Source of the DNA: Hungateiclostridiaceae bacterium UBA3934
Lineage (GTDB): Bacteria; Bacillota; Clostridia; Acetivibrionales; DTU013
Length of the DNA stretch: 17,937 nt
Direction: 5' to 3'
Assembly: GCA_002385815.1 (NCBI GenBank)
Contig: DGEE01000072.1
Location: 9,511-27,447 of the forward strand
Positions 8,201-14,303 of the stretch are shown here, one piece after another (the stretch's first letter is position 1; every line of letters starts with the position of its first letter). A model generated the notes under the pieces. It saw nothing but the letters and a program-made list of their open reading frames with translations, was not told the DNA's origin and made no database searches. The translations under genes were made by a program, and so were the position numbers.

Positions 8201-8351
8201 AAAGGAAATCATCGAGCACGAAAGGTTCCCTATGAAGTACCTGCCGCCCAAAGAACGCAGCCGCAATTTCCGGGAGGTGGCACTGGGCTACCACAAGCTC
8301 AATGCCATAGCCGAAGCCATGAGATGTCTCAGATGCGACAGGAGGTGCTGA
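5208..8351 (+). CDS. NuoF-GltD fusion: NAD(P)H-linked flavoprotein subunit of [FeFe]-hydrogenase (operon 1)
   Basis: A 1047-residue electron-input subunit joining two enzymes. Residues ~34-125 are a thioredoxin-like [2Fe-2S] domain (C38, C43, C75, C79). Residues ~157-450 are the NuoF FMN/NADH domain (GRGGAGFPTG at 204-213) with an SLBB part. The NuoF [4Fe-4S] ligands are C493, C496, C499 and C539. Instead of the usual two C-terminal ferredoxin-type clusters, the chain passes through C569/C574 into a GltD/NfnB-like module. Its Fe-S domain has C582, C586, C621, C625, C629 and C633. Then come an FAD fold (GIIGAGPSG, 675-683), an NAD(P)H fold (VIGGGNTAIDAARTA, 806-820), and a YRR motif typical of NADPH binding (832-834). 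The end is RCLRCDRRC with C1040, C1043 and C1047. The ATG at 5208 follows AAGGAGGGAG; an in-frame TTG at 5190 overlaps the previous stop and is rejected. Use of NADPH is inferred. Confidence 0.92.
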   Translation: MQVPNKIIKTIKSKADLISVKDAYIKSMEGKSFRILVCSGAGCISSDCHSVRDALLDCLEANGLSESVQVTETGCIGTCDLGPVMVVEPLKKRGEPHEADRAVFYTRLMPQEIPEIVESHLLHGRVAEEKTYYDHRQGRYISFMEDIEYFRNQTKIALRNCGNIDHGSLEQYIANDGYMAAAKVFESYTPEMVVEDIKRSGLRGRGGAGFPTGIKLEAGMKAQAENKYLVCNADEGDPGAFMDRSILEGDPHSIIEGMIICGYTTGAKTGYVYVRAEYPLAVERLGKAIQDAREAGLLGRDILGSGFDFDLEIRIGAGAFVCGEETALMASIEGERGEPRQKPPFPFQKGLFGRPTIICNVETYANIAPILLKGADWFAGIGTKKSKGTKVFALAGAINNTGIVEVPMGTTLGEVIFDIGGGIRKNRTFKAAQTGGPSGGCITSVNLNTPMDYETLTELGAIMGSGGLITMDEDTCMVDMARYFMEFIQEESCGKCVPCRLGTKRMLEILERMTRGEGEDGDIDRLEELGSMIRETAVCGLGQTAPNPVLSMISNFREEFEEHIKYRYCRAGVCADMFISPCQNACPADVNVPGYVALVAAGRLRDAYNLIRKENPFPAVCGRVCTHECESKCRRGQLDEPVAIADLKRYIADYVLKHEEPYMDLVFPKKGKSVGIIGAGPSGLTCGYYLARLGYDVDVYESQPIAGGILAFGIPEYRLPSDVLQHEIKLIEQVGVNILLNTEVGSDVTFYQLRNRHDAIYIATGTQFPNRIGIPGEDLKGVYHGLDFLRDVNLGKDVKVGGRVAVIGGGNTAIDAARTALRLGAQEVTVLYRRLIEDMPADRREIRDALEEGIRIIPLVAPVSFIGREKVSGIECIKMETSGFDPRGRRKPKPVPGTEFTIKVDYVIPAVSQYSDLPFINKDEVEVTQWGTFVTDRDTLMTKMRGVFAGGDVVRGSDTVIRAIADGKNAARAIDRYLGGTGILNTGEDIEIPQAVDEKEIIEHERFPMKYLPPKERSRNFREVALGYHKLNAIAEAMRCLRCDRRC

Positions 8352-8352
8352 T

Positions 8353-10137
8353 ATGGTCAATATCACGATAAACAACAGAAAGATAGCCGCTCGTGAGGGC
8401 GAGACCATAATGGAAGCGGCCAGAAGGAATAACATATACATACCCAGCCTATGCTGGCTGGATGGAGTCCACAGTGTCGGCTCCTGCAGGATTTGCATCG
8501 TTGAAGTGGAAGGTGCCAGAACCCTGCAGGCATCCTGTATCGTGCCGGTACAGGATGGCATGGTGATCCGCACTAATACGGAAAAGGTGAGGAAGGCGAG
8601 AAAGCTGCTGTATGAACTAATATTGTCAGATCATCCCAGGGAATGCCTGAGTTGTGCCAGGAATCAGAGCTGCGAACTGCAGAAGCTGGGAGAGATGATC
8701 AACGCCGAAGGTGACAGATTCGTCGGTGAACGCTCCAAAACAGCTATCGACGACAGCTCACCGTCGATAATCAGGGATATGTCAAAATGCGTCCTCTGCA
8801 GGAGATGTGTGACTGTGTGCAACGAGATACAGGGGATCGGCGTACTGAATGTGCAGAACAGAGGCTTCGATACAGTCATAGGGCCTGCGCCGGGACTCGC
8901 ACTCGATACCGTCAACTGCACATATTGCGGTCAGTGCACCACTATATGTCCTGTCGGAGCCTTGCAGGAAAAGGATTCAACAGAAGCCGTGTGGAATGCG
9001 CTTTTTGACAAGAGAAAAAGGGTCATAGTACAAACTGCACCCGCAGTAAGGGCCGCCCTTGGCGAAGAATTCGGATACGAGCCAGGGACACTGGTCACCG
9101 GCAAAATGGTGACGGCCCTGAGAGAGCTGGGTTTCGATGATGTCTTTGATACCAATTTCGCCGCCGACCTGACGATAATCGAGGAGGGGAGCGAACTGCT
9201 GGAAAGACTCACAGCGGCGCTGAGCGGGAAACAGGCCGTACTGCCCATGATAACCAGCTGCAGTCCGGGCTGGATAAAGTATGTCGAACACACATGGCCG
9301 GATGAACTGGACCACCTGTCGAGCTGCAAATCACCCCATATGATGCTCGGTGCTCTTACCAAATCATATTACGCGCAGAAGCTGGGCATCGATCCGAAGG
9401 ATATCTTCGTGGTCTCAGTGATGCCATGTACAGCCAAGAAGTTTGAGATAACGAGGCCGGAGCTGGCTAATGACGGACTGCCCAATGTTGATGCAGTGCT
9501 CACGACCAGGGAACTGGGCCGGATGATAAAAGAAGCCGGTATCGACTTCGAAAGCCTTGAGGATTCCAGGTTTGACAGTCCCATGGGCGCATCCACGGGA
9601 GCGGCTGACATATTCGGAACCACTGGCGGTGTCATGGAGGCCGCGCTAAGGACAGTTTACGAGCTTGTCACCGGCAGGGAGCTTCCATTTGAAGATCTGC
9701 ATGTAAAGCCCATCCAGGGTCTCGGCAGGATAAAAACGGCAGAACTCAGCATCGAAGACCCTCTCCCCGAATACAGCCATTTCGGCGGGACAATTTTGAG
9801 GATAGCTGTGACCAGCGGTCTCACAGGCGCCAGAGAGCTGATGGAGGAAGTGGCGGCCGGTAGTTCTCCGTATCACTTCATCGAAGTAATGGGTTGTCCG
9901 GGAGGATGCATAAGCGGAGGAGGCCAGCCAAGACCTGTGGATGATGCGATCAGGGAAAAAAGGCTTGAAGCGATATACAGCGAAGACGAGGGGAAAGTGC
10001 TCAGAAAATCCCATGAGAACCCTGACATCAGGAAGCTTTACGAAGAATTCCTCGGCTCCCCGCTGGGACACAAATCCCATGAACTGCTCCATACACACTA
10101 TGTGAAAAGGGGCATATACAACCAGTTGATCGACTGA
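8353..10137 (+). CDS. [FeFe]-hydrogenase catalytic subunit, HndD/HydA type (operon 1)
   Basis: The H2-forming or H2-oxidising subunit, cytoplasmic, 594 residues. The domains in order are: a plant-type [2Fe-2S] ferredoxin (C34, C45, C48, C62); a His-ligated [4Fe-4S] cluster (H94, C98, C101, C107); two ferredoxin-type [4Fe-4S] clusters (C146-C156 and C189-C199); the H-cluster domain; and a fused small-subunit-like tail (~540-585). H-cluster motifs are L1 TSCSPGW (301-307), L2 MPCTAKKFE (357-365) and L3 EVMGCPGGCISGGGQP (511-526). L1 differs from the usual TSCCPGW by a Ser at the second Cys. The start ATG lies one base after the previous stop, with AGGAGGTG as ribosome site, so it is tightly coupled to the fusion subunit. 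The neighbours imply a NAD(P)-linked, possibly electron-bifurcating complex. Confidence 0.95.
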   Translation: MVNITINNRKIAAREGETIMEAARRNNIYIPSLCWLDGVHSVGSCRICIVEVEGARTLQASCIVPVQDGMVIRTNTEKVRKARKLLYELILSDHPRECLSCARNQSCELQKLGEMINAEGDRFVGERSKTAIDDSSPSIIRDMSKCVLCRRCVTVCNEIQGIGVLNVQNRGFDTVIGPAPGLALDTVNCTYCGQCTTICPVGALQEKDSTEAVWNALFDKRKRVIVQTAPAVRAALGEEFGYEPGTLVTGKMVTALRELGFDDVFDTNFAADLTIIEEGSELLERLTAALSGKQAVLPMITSCSPGWIKYVEHTWPDELDHLSSCKSPHMMLGALTKSYYAQKLGIDPKDIFVVSVMPCTAKKFEITRPELANDGLPNVDAVLTTRELGRMIKEAGIDFESLEDSRFDSPMGASTGAADIFGTTGGVMEAALRTVYELVTGRELPFEDLHVKPIQGLGRIKTAELSIEDPLPEYSHFGGTILRIAVTSGLTGARELMEEVAAGSSPYHFIEVMGCPGGCISGGGQPRPVDDAIREKRLEAIYSEDEGKVLRKSHENPDIRKLYEEFLGSPLGHKSHELLHTHYVKRGIYNQLID

Positions 10138-10179
10138 GGCCGGCCACCATTTGGGCAGCTTTGATGGAAACTGCTGATA

Positions 10180-10208
10180 TTGACCGGAAATGGCATATAT
10201 AGTACTAT
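10180..10208 (+). promoter_or_regulatory. Candidate promoter of the stalk-domain protein gene
   Basis: TTGACC (10180-10185), a 17-base spacer and TACTAT (10203-10208), about 45 bases before the start codon. No clear terminator is visible between the hydrogenase stop (10137) and this point, so read-through from the hydrogenase operon is also possible. Confidence 0.45.
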
Positions 10209-10253
10209 TTGAAATATATATATTGTAAAGTTATGATCAGTGAGGAGACGATC

Positions 10254-11495
10254 ATGAAGAATACTCTCATGAAAAAAACCATCATTGCATTACTGGCTGT
10301 ACTGATGACACTTGTTATGCTGACAGGGGCAGCAATTGCTGCTGAAGCCGACAAGACTGCTGATGCCCTGAAAATCGCGGAAGTGCCTGAAAGGAAGATC
10401 GTACTGGATGGTGTCCCGGCAAACTTTTCAAATGTTCCCCTGGCCATAGACGGAAGGACCATGCTGCCACTGAGGGAGCTCGTCACAGCCCTCGGAGTGC
10501 CGAACGATGATGAGCACATCATATATAAACGCGTGTCGAAGGATGAGCAATACGTTTCCGTGATATACGGACAGACCAGGATAGACCTGACCATCGGAGA
10601 GCCGGCGGCATATGTGGACGGCAAAAGGCTGACCCTCGATGCACCGCCTGTGATATATAAAAACAGTACATACATACCTCTCAGGTTTGTGGCAGAAGCA
10701 CTCGGAAAGAAAGTGGTATGGGTCGGAGAAACGAAAACGGTGCTTATAGTCGATCAGGAGAGCTATGATGCCATAAGCGGGATCATGAGAAGATTTGCCG
10801 AAGCAAAAGCAGGTGTATCCAGGTACAGGATGGAAATCGACATTGCTTCAGTAATCACACGGGGAGAATCAAAAGCCGATGTATCGATAAAAGAAAACAC
10901 CTTTGTCGACAGGGTATCTGAATTGATATATAAGGAAACTCAACTCGACATATTCGGCATCGAAATGGAAGCAAAAGCCTACTACAAGGACAATATAGCC
11001 TATTCCTCCGATCCGCTGACCGGTCAGTGGAAAAAGAGAGCATATACCCCTGAGGAATTCAGTCAGCTGTTCGAGACCATGTCAGATGTGGTTCGGTCAG
11101 AAGAGGACGAAAGGCTGAACGCCAGTCTGAGGATAGAAGAAAGTGAAAATGAAGACGAGCTTGTACTCATCGGGAGTATTGATTTTACTGGACAGCTTGC
11201 TGAAGCATACAGGCAGCAGAGTGAGCTGTTGGGAGCCGGCACATTTGAACTGCCTGAAACTGGTGTATTCACACTGAGGCTGGTGTTCGACAGGGAGACA
11301 TATATGCTCAGAAGCTATACGGCAGAAGCATCTGTTGAAGGACAGGGCCCGGATGTGAACACGTCTGTCGATGTCAGTCTGTCAATAGTGTACAGTGATA
11401 TCGACGGGGATTTTGAGATCTCTGTGCCTGAGAATGTAATCGAAAATGCTGTTGAAGACGATCCGGAAGCATCCGGTGCTGCATCCGGTTTTTGA
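10254..11495 (+). CDS. Secreted stalk-domain (copper amine oxidase N-terminal domain-like) protein
   Basis: An exported protein of 413 residues with unknown function. Residues 1-30 are a signal peptide: a KK start, a long Leu/Ala/Met hydrophobic core and a predicted cleavage near AIAA-EA. There is no lipobox Cys. Residues ~48-165 carry two copies of the Cu_amine_oxidN1 'stalk' pattern (AIDGRTMLPLRELVTALG and KNSTYIPLRFVAEALG), a cell-surface domain common in Clostridia. The rest (~175-395) is a beta-rich region that resembles DUF6612/LppX-like lipid- or ligand-binding folds, but I recognise it only weakly. It ends in an acidic, Ala-rich tail. The ATG at 10254 has GAGGAG six bases upstream; an ATG at 10209 lacks a ribosome site and would bury the signal peptide. 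It has its own promoter and terminator, and no evident link to the hydrogenases. Confidence 0.85.
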   Translation: MKNTLMKKTIIALLAVLMTLVMLTGAAIAAEADKTADALKIAEVPERKIVLDGVPANFSNVPLAIDGRTMLPLRELVTALGVPNDDEHIIYKRVSKDEQYVSVIYGQTRIDLTIGEPAAYVDGKRLTLDAPPVIYKNSTYIPLRFVAEALGKKVVWVGETKTVLIVDQESYDAISGIMRRFAEAKAGVSRYRMEIDIASVITRGESKADVSIKENTFVDRVSELIYKETQLDIFGIEMEAKAYYKDNIAYSSDPLTGQWKKRAYTPEEFSQLFETMSDVVRSEEDERLNASLRIEESENEDELVLIGSIDFTGQLAEAYRQQSELLGAGTFELPETGVFTLRLVFDRETYMLRSYTAEASVEGQGPDVNTSVDVSLSIVYSDIDGDFEISVPENVIENAVEDDPEASGAASGF

Positions 11496-11540
11496 GTTTA
11501 CAGTGCGAAGCATGAAGTATGGTTCGATAAGTACCACGGT

Positions 11541-11570
11541 ACATCCGTCCGGACAGGGCGGATGTTTTTT
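11541..11570 (+). terminator. Intrinsic terminator after the stalk-domain protein gene
   Basis: ACATCCGTCC (11541-11550) pairs with GGGCGGATGT (11556-11565) through 10 bp with one G-U pair, around the loop GGACA, followed by five more T residues. It separates the stalk gene from the following regulatory operon. Confidence 0.9.
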
Positions 11571-11585
11571 CTTTGCCGGCTGTAC

Positions 11586-11613
11586 TGGACAGCAAATGCG
11601 ATAATGCTATAAT
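11586..11613 (+). promoter_or_regulatory. Promoter of the hydrogenase-sensor operon
   Basis: TGGACA (11586-11591, five of six matches to the -35 consensus), a 16-base spacer and a perfect TATAAT (11608-11613), about 43 bases before the first start codon. It lies directly after the preceding terminator. I saw no Rex-like site here. Confidence 0.6.
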
Positions 11614-11656
11614 GTTATTGAATACATAAAAAATTTTTGTATGAAGGGATAATTGT

Positions 11657-12001
11657 ATGAAATTACATGAGATCGCAAAAATCCTTGATGCCGAGATCCT
11701 GGCATGCAGCGACAGCGACATAGAGATAATGTCAGCTTGTGGCTCGGATCTTATGAGTGACGTCATGGCTTTCGTGAAAGAAAACGTGCTGCTGCTGACC
11801 GGCCTTGTTTCGCCGCAGGTTATCAGAACTGCAGAAATGATGGATATCAGGGCGGTCGTATTCGTGAGGGGCAAAGTTCCCGGGCAGAACATAATCGATA
11901 TGGCTTCGGAAAAAGGCATTGCAGTAATGGCCACCTGCGAGCCCATGTTTATAGCATGTGGAAAGCTGTACAGTGCGGGGCTTACCGGAAAGGGTGTCTG
12001 A
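11657..12001 (+). CDS. DRTGG-domain protein (sensor operon, first copy)
   Basis: A 114-residue protein that fits the small, stand-alone DRTGG domain, also found in HPr kinase and phosphotransacetylase-like proteins, which is thought to bind a regulatory ligand. The fold signature is an N-terminal helix (MKLHEIAKILDAEIL), a conserved ACGSDLMSDVM segment, LLTGL where the eponymous motif usually reads VITGG, then alternating strands and helices (IRAVVFVRGK, GIAVMATCEP). The ribosome site AAGGG precedes the ATG by about 8 bases. It is the first gene of a five-gene series and lies three bases before the ATPase gene. Stand-alone DRTGG genes recur next to clostridial hydrogenase operons. The biochemical function is not known, and the ligand cannot be read from the sequence. 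Confidence 0.75.
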   Translation: MKLHEIAKILDAEILACSDSDIEIMSACGSDLMSDVMAFVKENVLLLTGLVSPQVIRTAEMMDIRAVVFVRGKVPGQNIIDMASEKGIAVMATCEPMFIACGKLYSAGLTGKGV

Positions 12002-12004
12002 GAG

Positions 12005-12436
12005 TTGGAAAAAAGCAGGATGAATCTGCATTACGAAATACCCTCGGACGACCTTGCACATGCGGGCGAAGCCTCCAGCAGCGTCAAAAAGATGCTGGTC
12101 CAGCTGGGCATCGACCCTGTCAGGATCAAAAAGGCCGCAGTGTCGATGTATGAAGCAGAAATCAATGCGGTTATCCATGGAGGCGGAGGCAGCGCGGAGG
12201 TCACCATCGACAGTGACAAAATAGTCATCCGCATCATCGACAACGGCCCCGGCATAGCTGATCTGGAGCTGGCCATGCAGGAGGGCTATACGACAGCGTC
12301 GGATGATATCAGGGAAATGGGTTTTGGTGCAGGCATGGGACTGCCCAACATGAAACGGTATGCAGACGAACTCGACATACAGACCAGACCGGACAAGGGA
12401 ACGATAGTCACGATCGTAGTTTATTTTCACCAGTAA
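12005..12436 (+). CDS. Anti-sigma-factor-like serine kinase/ATPase (RsbW/SpoIIAB family fold)
   Basis: A GHKL ATPase of 143 residues, the full length of the SpoIIAB/RsbW family, whose members phosphorylate an anti-anti-sigma factor and sequester a sigma factor. The N box is YEAEINAVIH (49-58), the G1 box DNGPGI (79-84) and the G2 box GFGAGMGLPNM (106-116), so ATP binding should be intact. No STAS antagonist, sigma factor or PP2C phosphatase gene lies in the window. Its partner could therefore be elsewhere, or it may act on a neighbour. I give the TTG start at 12005, three bases after the DRTGG stop. The ATG at 12020 (MNLHYEIP) is equally plausible and may fit homologues better; neither has a strong ribosome site. 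The gene sits between a DRTGG gene and the hydrogenase-like sensor. Confidence 0.85.
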   Translation: MEKSRMNLHYEIPSDDLAHAGEASSSVKKMLVQLGIDPVRIKKAAVSMYEAEINAVIHGGGGSAEVTIDSDKIVIRIIDNGPGIADLELAMQEGYTTASDDIREMGFGAGMGLPNMKRYADELDIQTRPDKGTIVTIVVYFHQ

Positions 12437-12522
12437 AAGCAGCAACAGAAACAACAGCGGTCTGATAAAAGCAACAGGCGGTCAGTTGCCTGAAGGGATT
12501 GCTGTACAAATGAGGTGGGAAA

Positions 12523-13827
12523 ATGGGAGAATACTTTCATTCCGTAACACTGGATGAAGCAAAATGTAAGGGATGTACCAATTGTATAAAAAGATGCCCC
12601 ACAGAAGCAATCAGAGTAAGGCATGGCAAGGCCCGTATCATCAATGAGCGATGTATTGACTGCGGTGAATGCATCAGGATCTGTCCTTACCATGCAAAAA
12701 AAGCGATCACGGACGATCTGTCGGTAATCGACAGTTTCAAATACAAGATCGCCATACCTGCTCCTACCATATACGGACAGTTCAAGCCGGAGTACAGCAG
12801 GAACAGGATCCTGAACACATTCTGCAGCATTGGATTCGATGATGTCTATGAGGTGGCAAGAGCAGCAGAATATGTCTCCGATGCGACCAGAAAGCTGCTG
12901 TCCGAGGACGGAGCCAAAAAGCCTCTTATCTCATCAGCATGTCCCGCAGTAGTGCGGCTTATACAGGTCAGATTCCCCAATCTTATAGATAATCTGATAA
13001 AGCTGGAGTCGCCTATGGAAGTGGCGGCGAAAATGGCAAAAAAGAAGACGGCAGAAAAAAAGAAGATCGATCCTTCAGATATCGGTGTGTTCTTCATCAC
13101 TCCCTGTGCGGCAAAGGCCACCAGCGTGAAGGCACCTTATGAAAGCAAGCAGTCGTCCGTGGATGGAGTGATCTCTATAAAGAGTATATATCTGAAGCTT
13201 CTGGCCAAAATCGACAGGACCGATGAATCCAGGCAACTGGCACAGGCAGGCTTTGAAGGGATACGCTGGGCCAATTCCGGAGGCGAGGGACTGGCTGTTG
13301 AAACCGACAGCTTCCTGGCAGTTGACGGCATACACAATGTTATCTCAATACTGGAGGCGGTCGAAAATGACAAGATCGAAAGCGTTGACTTCATAGAAGC
13401 ATTGGCCTGCACCGGAGGCTGTCTGGGAGGACCGCTTGCCGTGGAAAATGTTTACGTGGCAAAGACCAGGATCAAAAAGCATGTCGAAGCCTCGAAAGCA
13501 GTCCAGAAAGGCAGCAGGCTTCCACTGGAGCCTTATGACGAGAGTATAGTCTGGACCGAGGAGATAGCGTATAAGCCGGTACTGAAGCTTGACAGCGATA
13601 TAGAAAAGGCAATGAAAAAGCTTGAGACCCTGGAGAGGATAAATAAAGACCTGCCAGGTCTCGATTGCGGTGCATGTGGCGCACCAAGCTGCAGAGCCCT
13701 TGCTGAAGATATCGTCAGAGGCAATGCCTATGAGACGGACTGCATATTCAAGCTCCGCGAGAGGGTAAGGGATCTGGCAGCCCAGATGAAAGAACTCGAG
13801 GAGAAATCGCCGCCCACCATGGGCTGA
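12523..13827 (+). CDS. Sensory-type [FeFe]-hydrogenase homologue (HydS-like, group C/D)
   Basis: A 434-residue divergent [FeFe]-hydrogenase likely to sense H2 or redox state rather than turn over quickly. The N-terminus has two [4Fe-4S] motifs (C15, C18, C21, C25 and C44, C47, C50, C54). The H-cluster domain keeps all four Cys ligands: C140 in SSACPAVV, C195 in ITPCAAK, and C296 and C300 in ALACTGGCLGG. The Cys normally just before the first ligand, the proton relay, is Ala139, and the usual Met residues of L2 and L3 are Thr193 and Leu294. A third cluster motif, C382-x2-C385-x4-C390-x16-C407, follows, and the chain ends in a short charged helix. No PAS domain is present, unlike T. maritima-type HydS. 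GAGGTGGG precedes the ATG. The ATPase, DRTGG and PHP neighbours support a signalling role; this is inference. Confidence 0.88.
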   Translation: MGEYFHSVTLDEAKCKGCTNCIKRCPTEAIRVRHGKARIINERCIDCGECIRICPYHAKKAITDDLSVIDSFKYKIAIPAPTIYGQFKPEYSRNRILNTFCSIGFDDVYEVARAAEYVSDATRKLLSEDGAKKPLISSACPAVVRLIQVRFPNLIDNLIKLESPMEVAAKMAKKKTAEKKKIDPSDIGVFFITPCAAKATSVKAPYESKQSSVDGVISIKSIYLKLLAKIDRTDESRQLAQAGFEGIRWANSGGEGLAVETDSFLAVDGIHNVISILEAVENDKIESVDFIEALACTGGCLGGPLAVENVYVAKTRIKKHVEASKAVQKGSRLPLEPYDESIVWTEEIAYKPVLKLDSDIEKAMKKLETLERINKDLPGLDCGACGAPSCRALAEDIVRGNAYETDCIFKLRERVRDLAAQMKELEEKSPPTMG

Positions 13828-13855
13828 CTGAGAGAGTGACTTCCGGAGGGACAAT

Positions 13856-14188
13856 ATGAAAACAGCAGAACTGGCGGCCAAACTCGGCGCAACGATCGTC
13901 ACCGGGAAGGCCGGTATCGATAAAGAAATAAAAGGTGTATACTGCTGTGACCTGCTGAGCTGGGTCATGTCACATGCAGGCAAAGACTCTGCATGGATAA
14001 CGGTACACACCCATATGAATATCGTCGCAGTGGCAGTGTTGTCTGAAATAGCGTGTATCATAATACCTGAGGGGATAGAAGCAGAGGAAGCGACAATAAA
14101 AAAGGCGGTTCAGGAGAATATCCCGATACTGTGTACCGGACTCACCGCTTATGAAGTGTGCTGTATCGCCCACGACTGCGGTATTTGA
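13856..14188 (+). CDS. DRTGG-like small protein (sensor operon, second copy)
   Basis: A 110-residue protein similar in size and predicted fold to the DRTGG protein at 11657. It has an N-terminal helix (MKTAELAAKLGATIVTG), a conserved GVYCCDLLSWVMSHAG segment matching the ACGSDLMSDVM region, then Rossmann-like strands (IACIIIPEG, NIPILCTGL). It contains six Cys residues, with CC pairs near residues 30 and 152-153 bases from the end, but no clear metal motif. It has a good ribosome site (GGAGGGAC) and starts 28 bases after the hydrogenase-like sensor. Two paralogues flanking the sensor suggest that they bind different ligands or partners, or form a heteromer. No direct evidence of function. Confidence 0.75.
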   Translation: MKTAELAAKLGATIVTGKAGIDKEIKGVYCCDLLSWVMSHAGKDSAWITVHTHMNIVAVAVLSEIACIIIPEGIEAEEATIKKAVQENIPILCTGLTAYEVCCIAHDCGI

Positions 14189-14303
14189 ACAGTCGTATTC
14201 CAGGGGTGAGCATTCCGGGTATTCCGAAAGCACAGCAGCCCGGACAGTCCGGAGAAAGTTGTTCTGATTTGTCTGACATTATGCCTCTGCCGGGAGAAGA
14301 CAC
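14189..14303 (+). other. Spacer between the second DRTGG gene and the PHP gene
   Basis: No small gene recognised. It holds a 13-base inverted repeat CCGGAC-A-GTCCGG (14240-14252) that could be a protein-binding site. No promoter or terminator pattern was convincing, so the PHP gene is probably in the same transcript. Confidence 0.3.

Noticed and set aside
7368..8573. A long open frame on the - strand (about 400 codons) opposite the GltD-like part of the fusion protein and the start of hydA
   Set aside because: It lies antisense to strongly conserved domains, has no recognisable motif or good ribosome site, and its composition is what the complementary strand of these genes would give.
14240..14252. 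CCGGAC-A-GTCCGG as a terminator before the PHP gene
   Set aside because: A one-base loop is not a workable hairpin and there is no T run. It is at most a small operator-like repeat.
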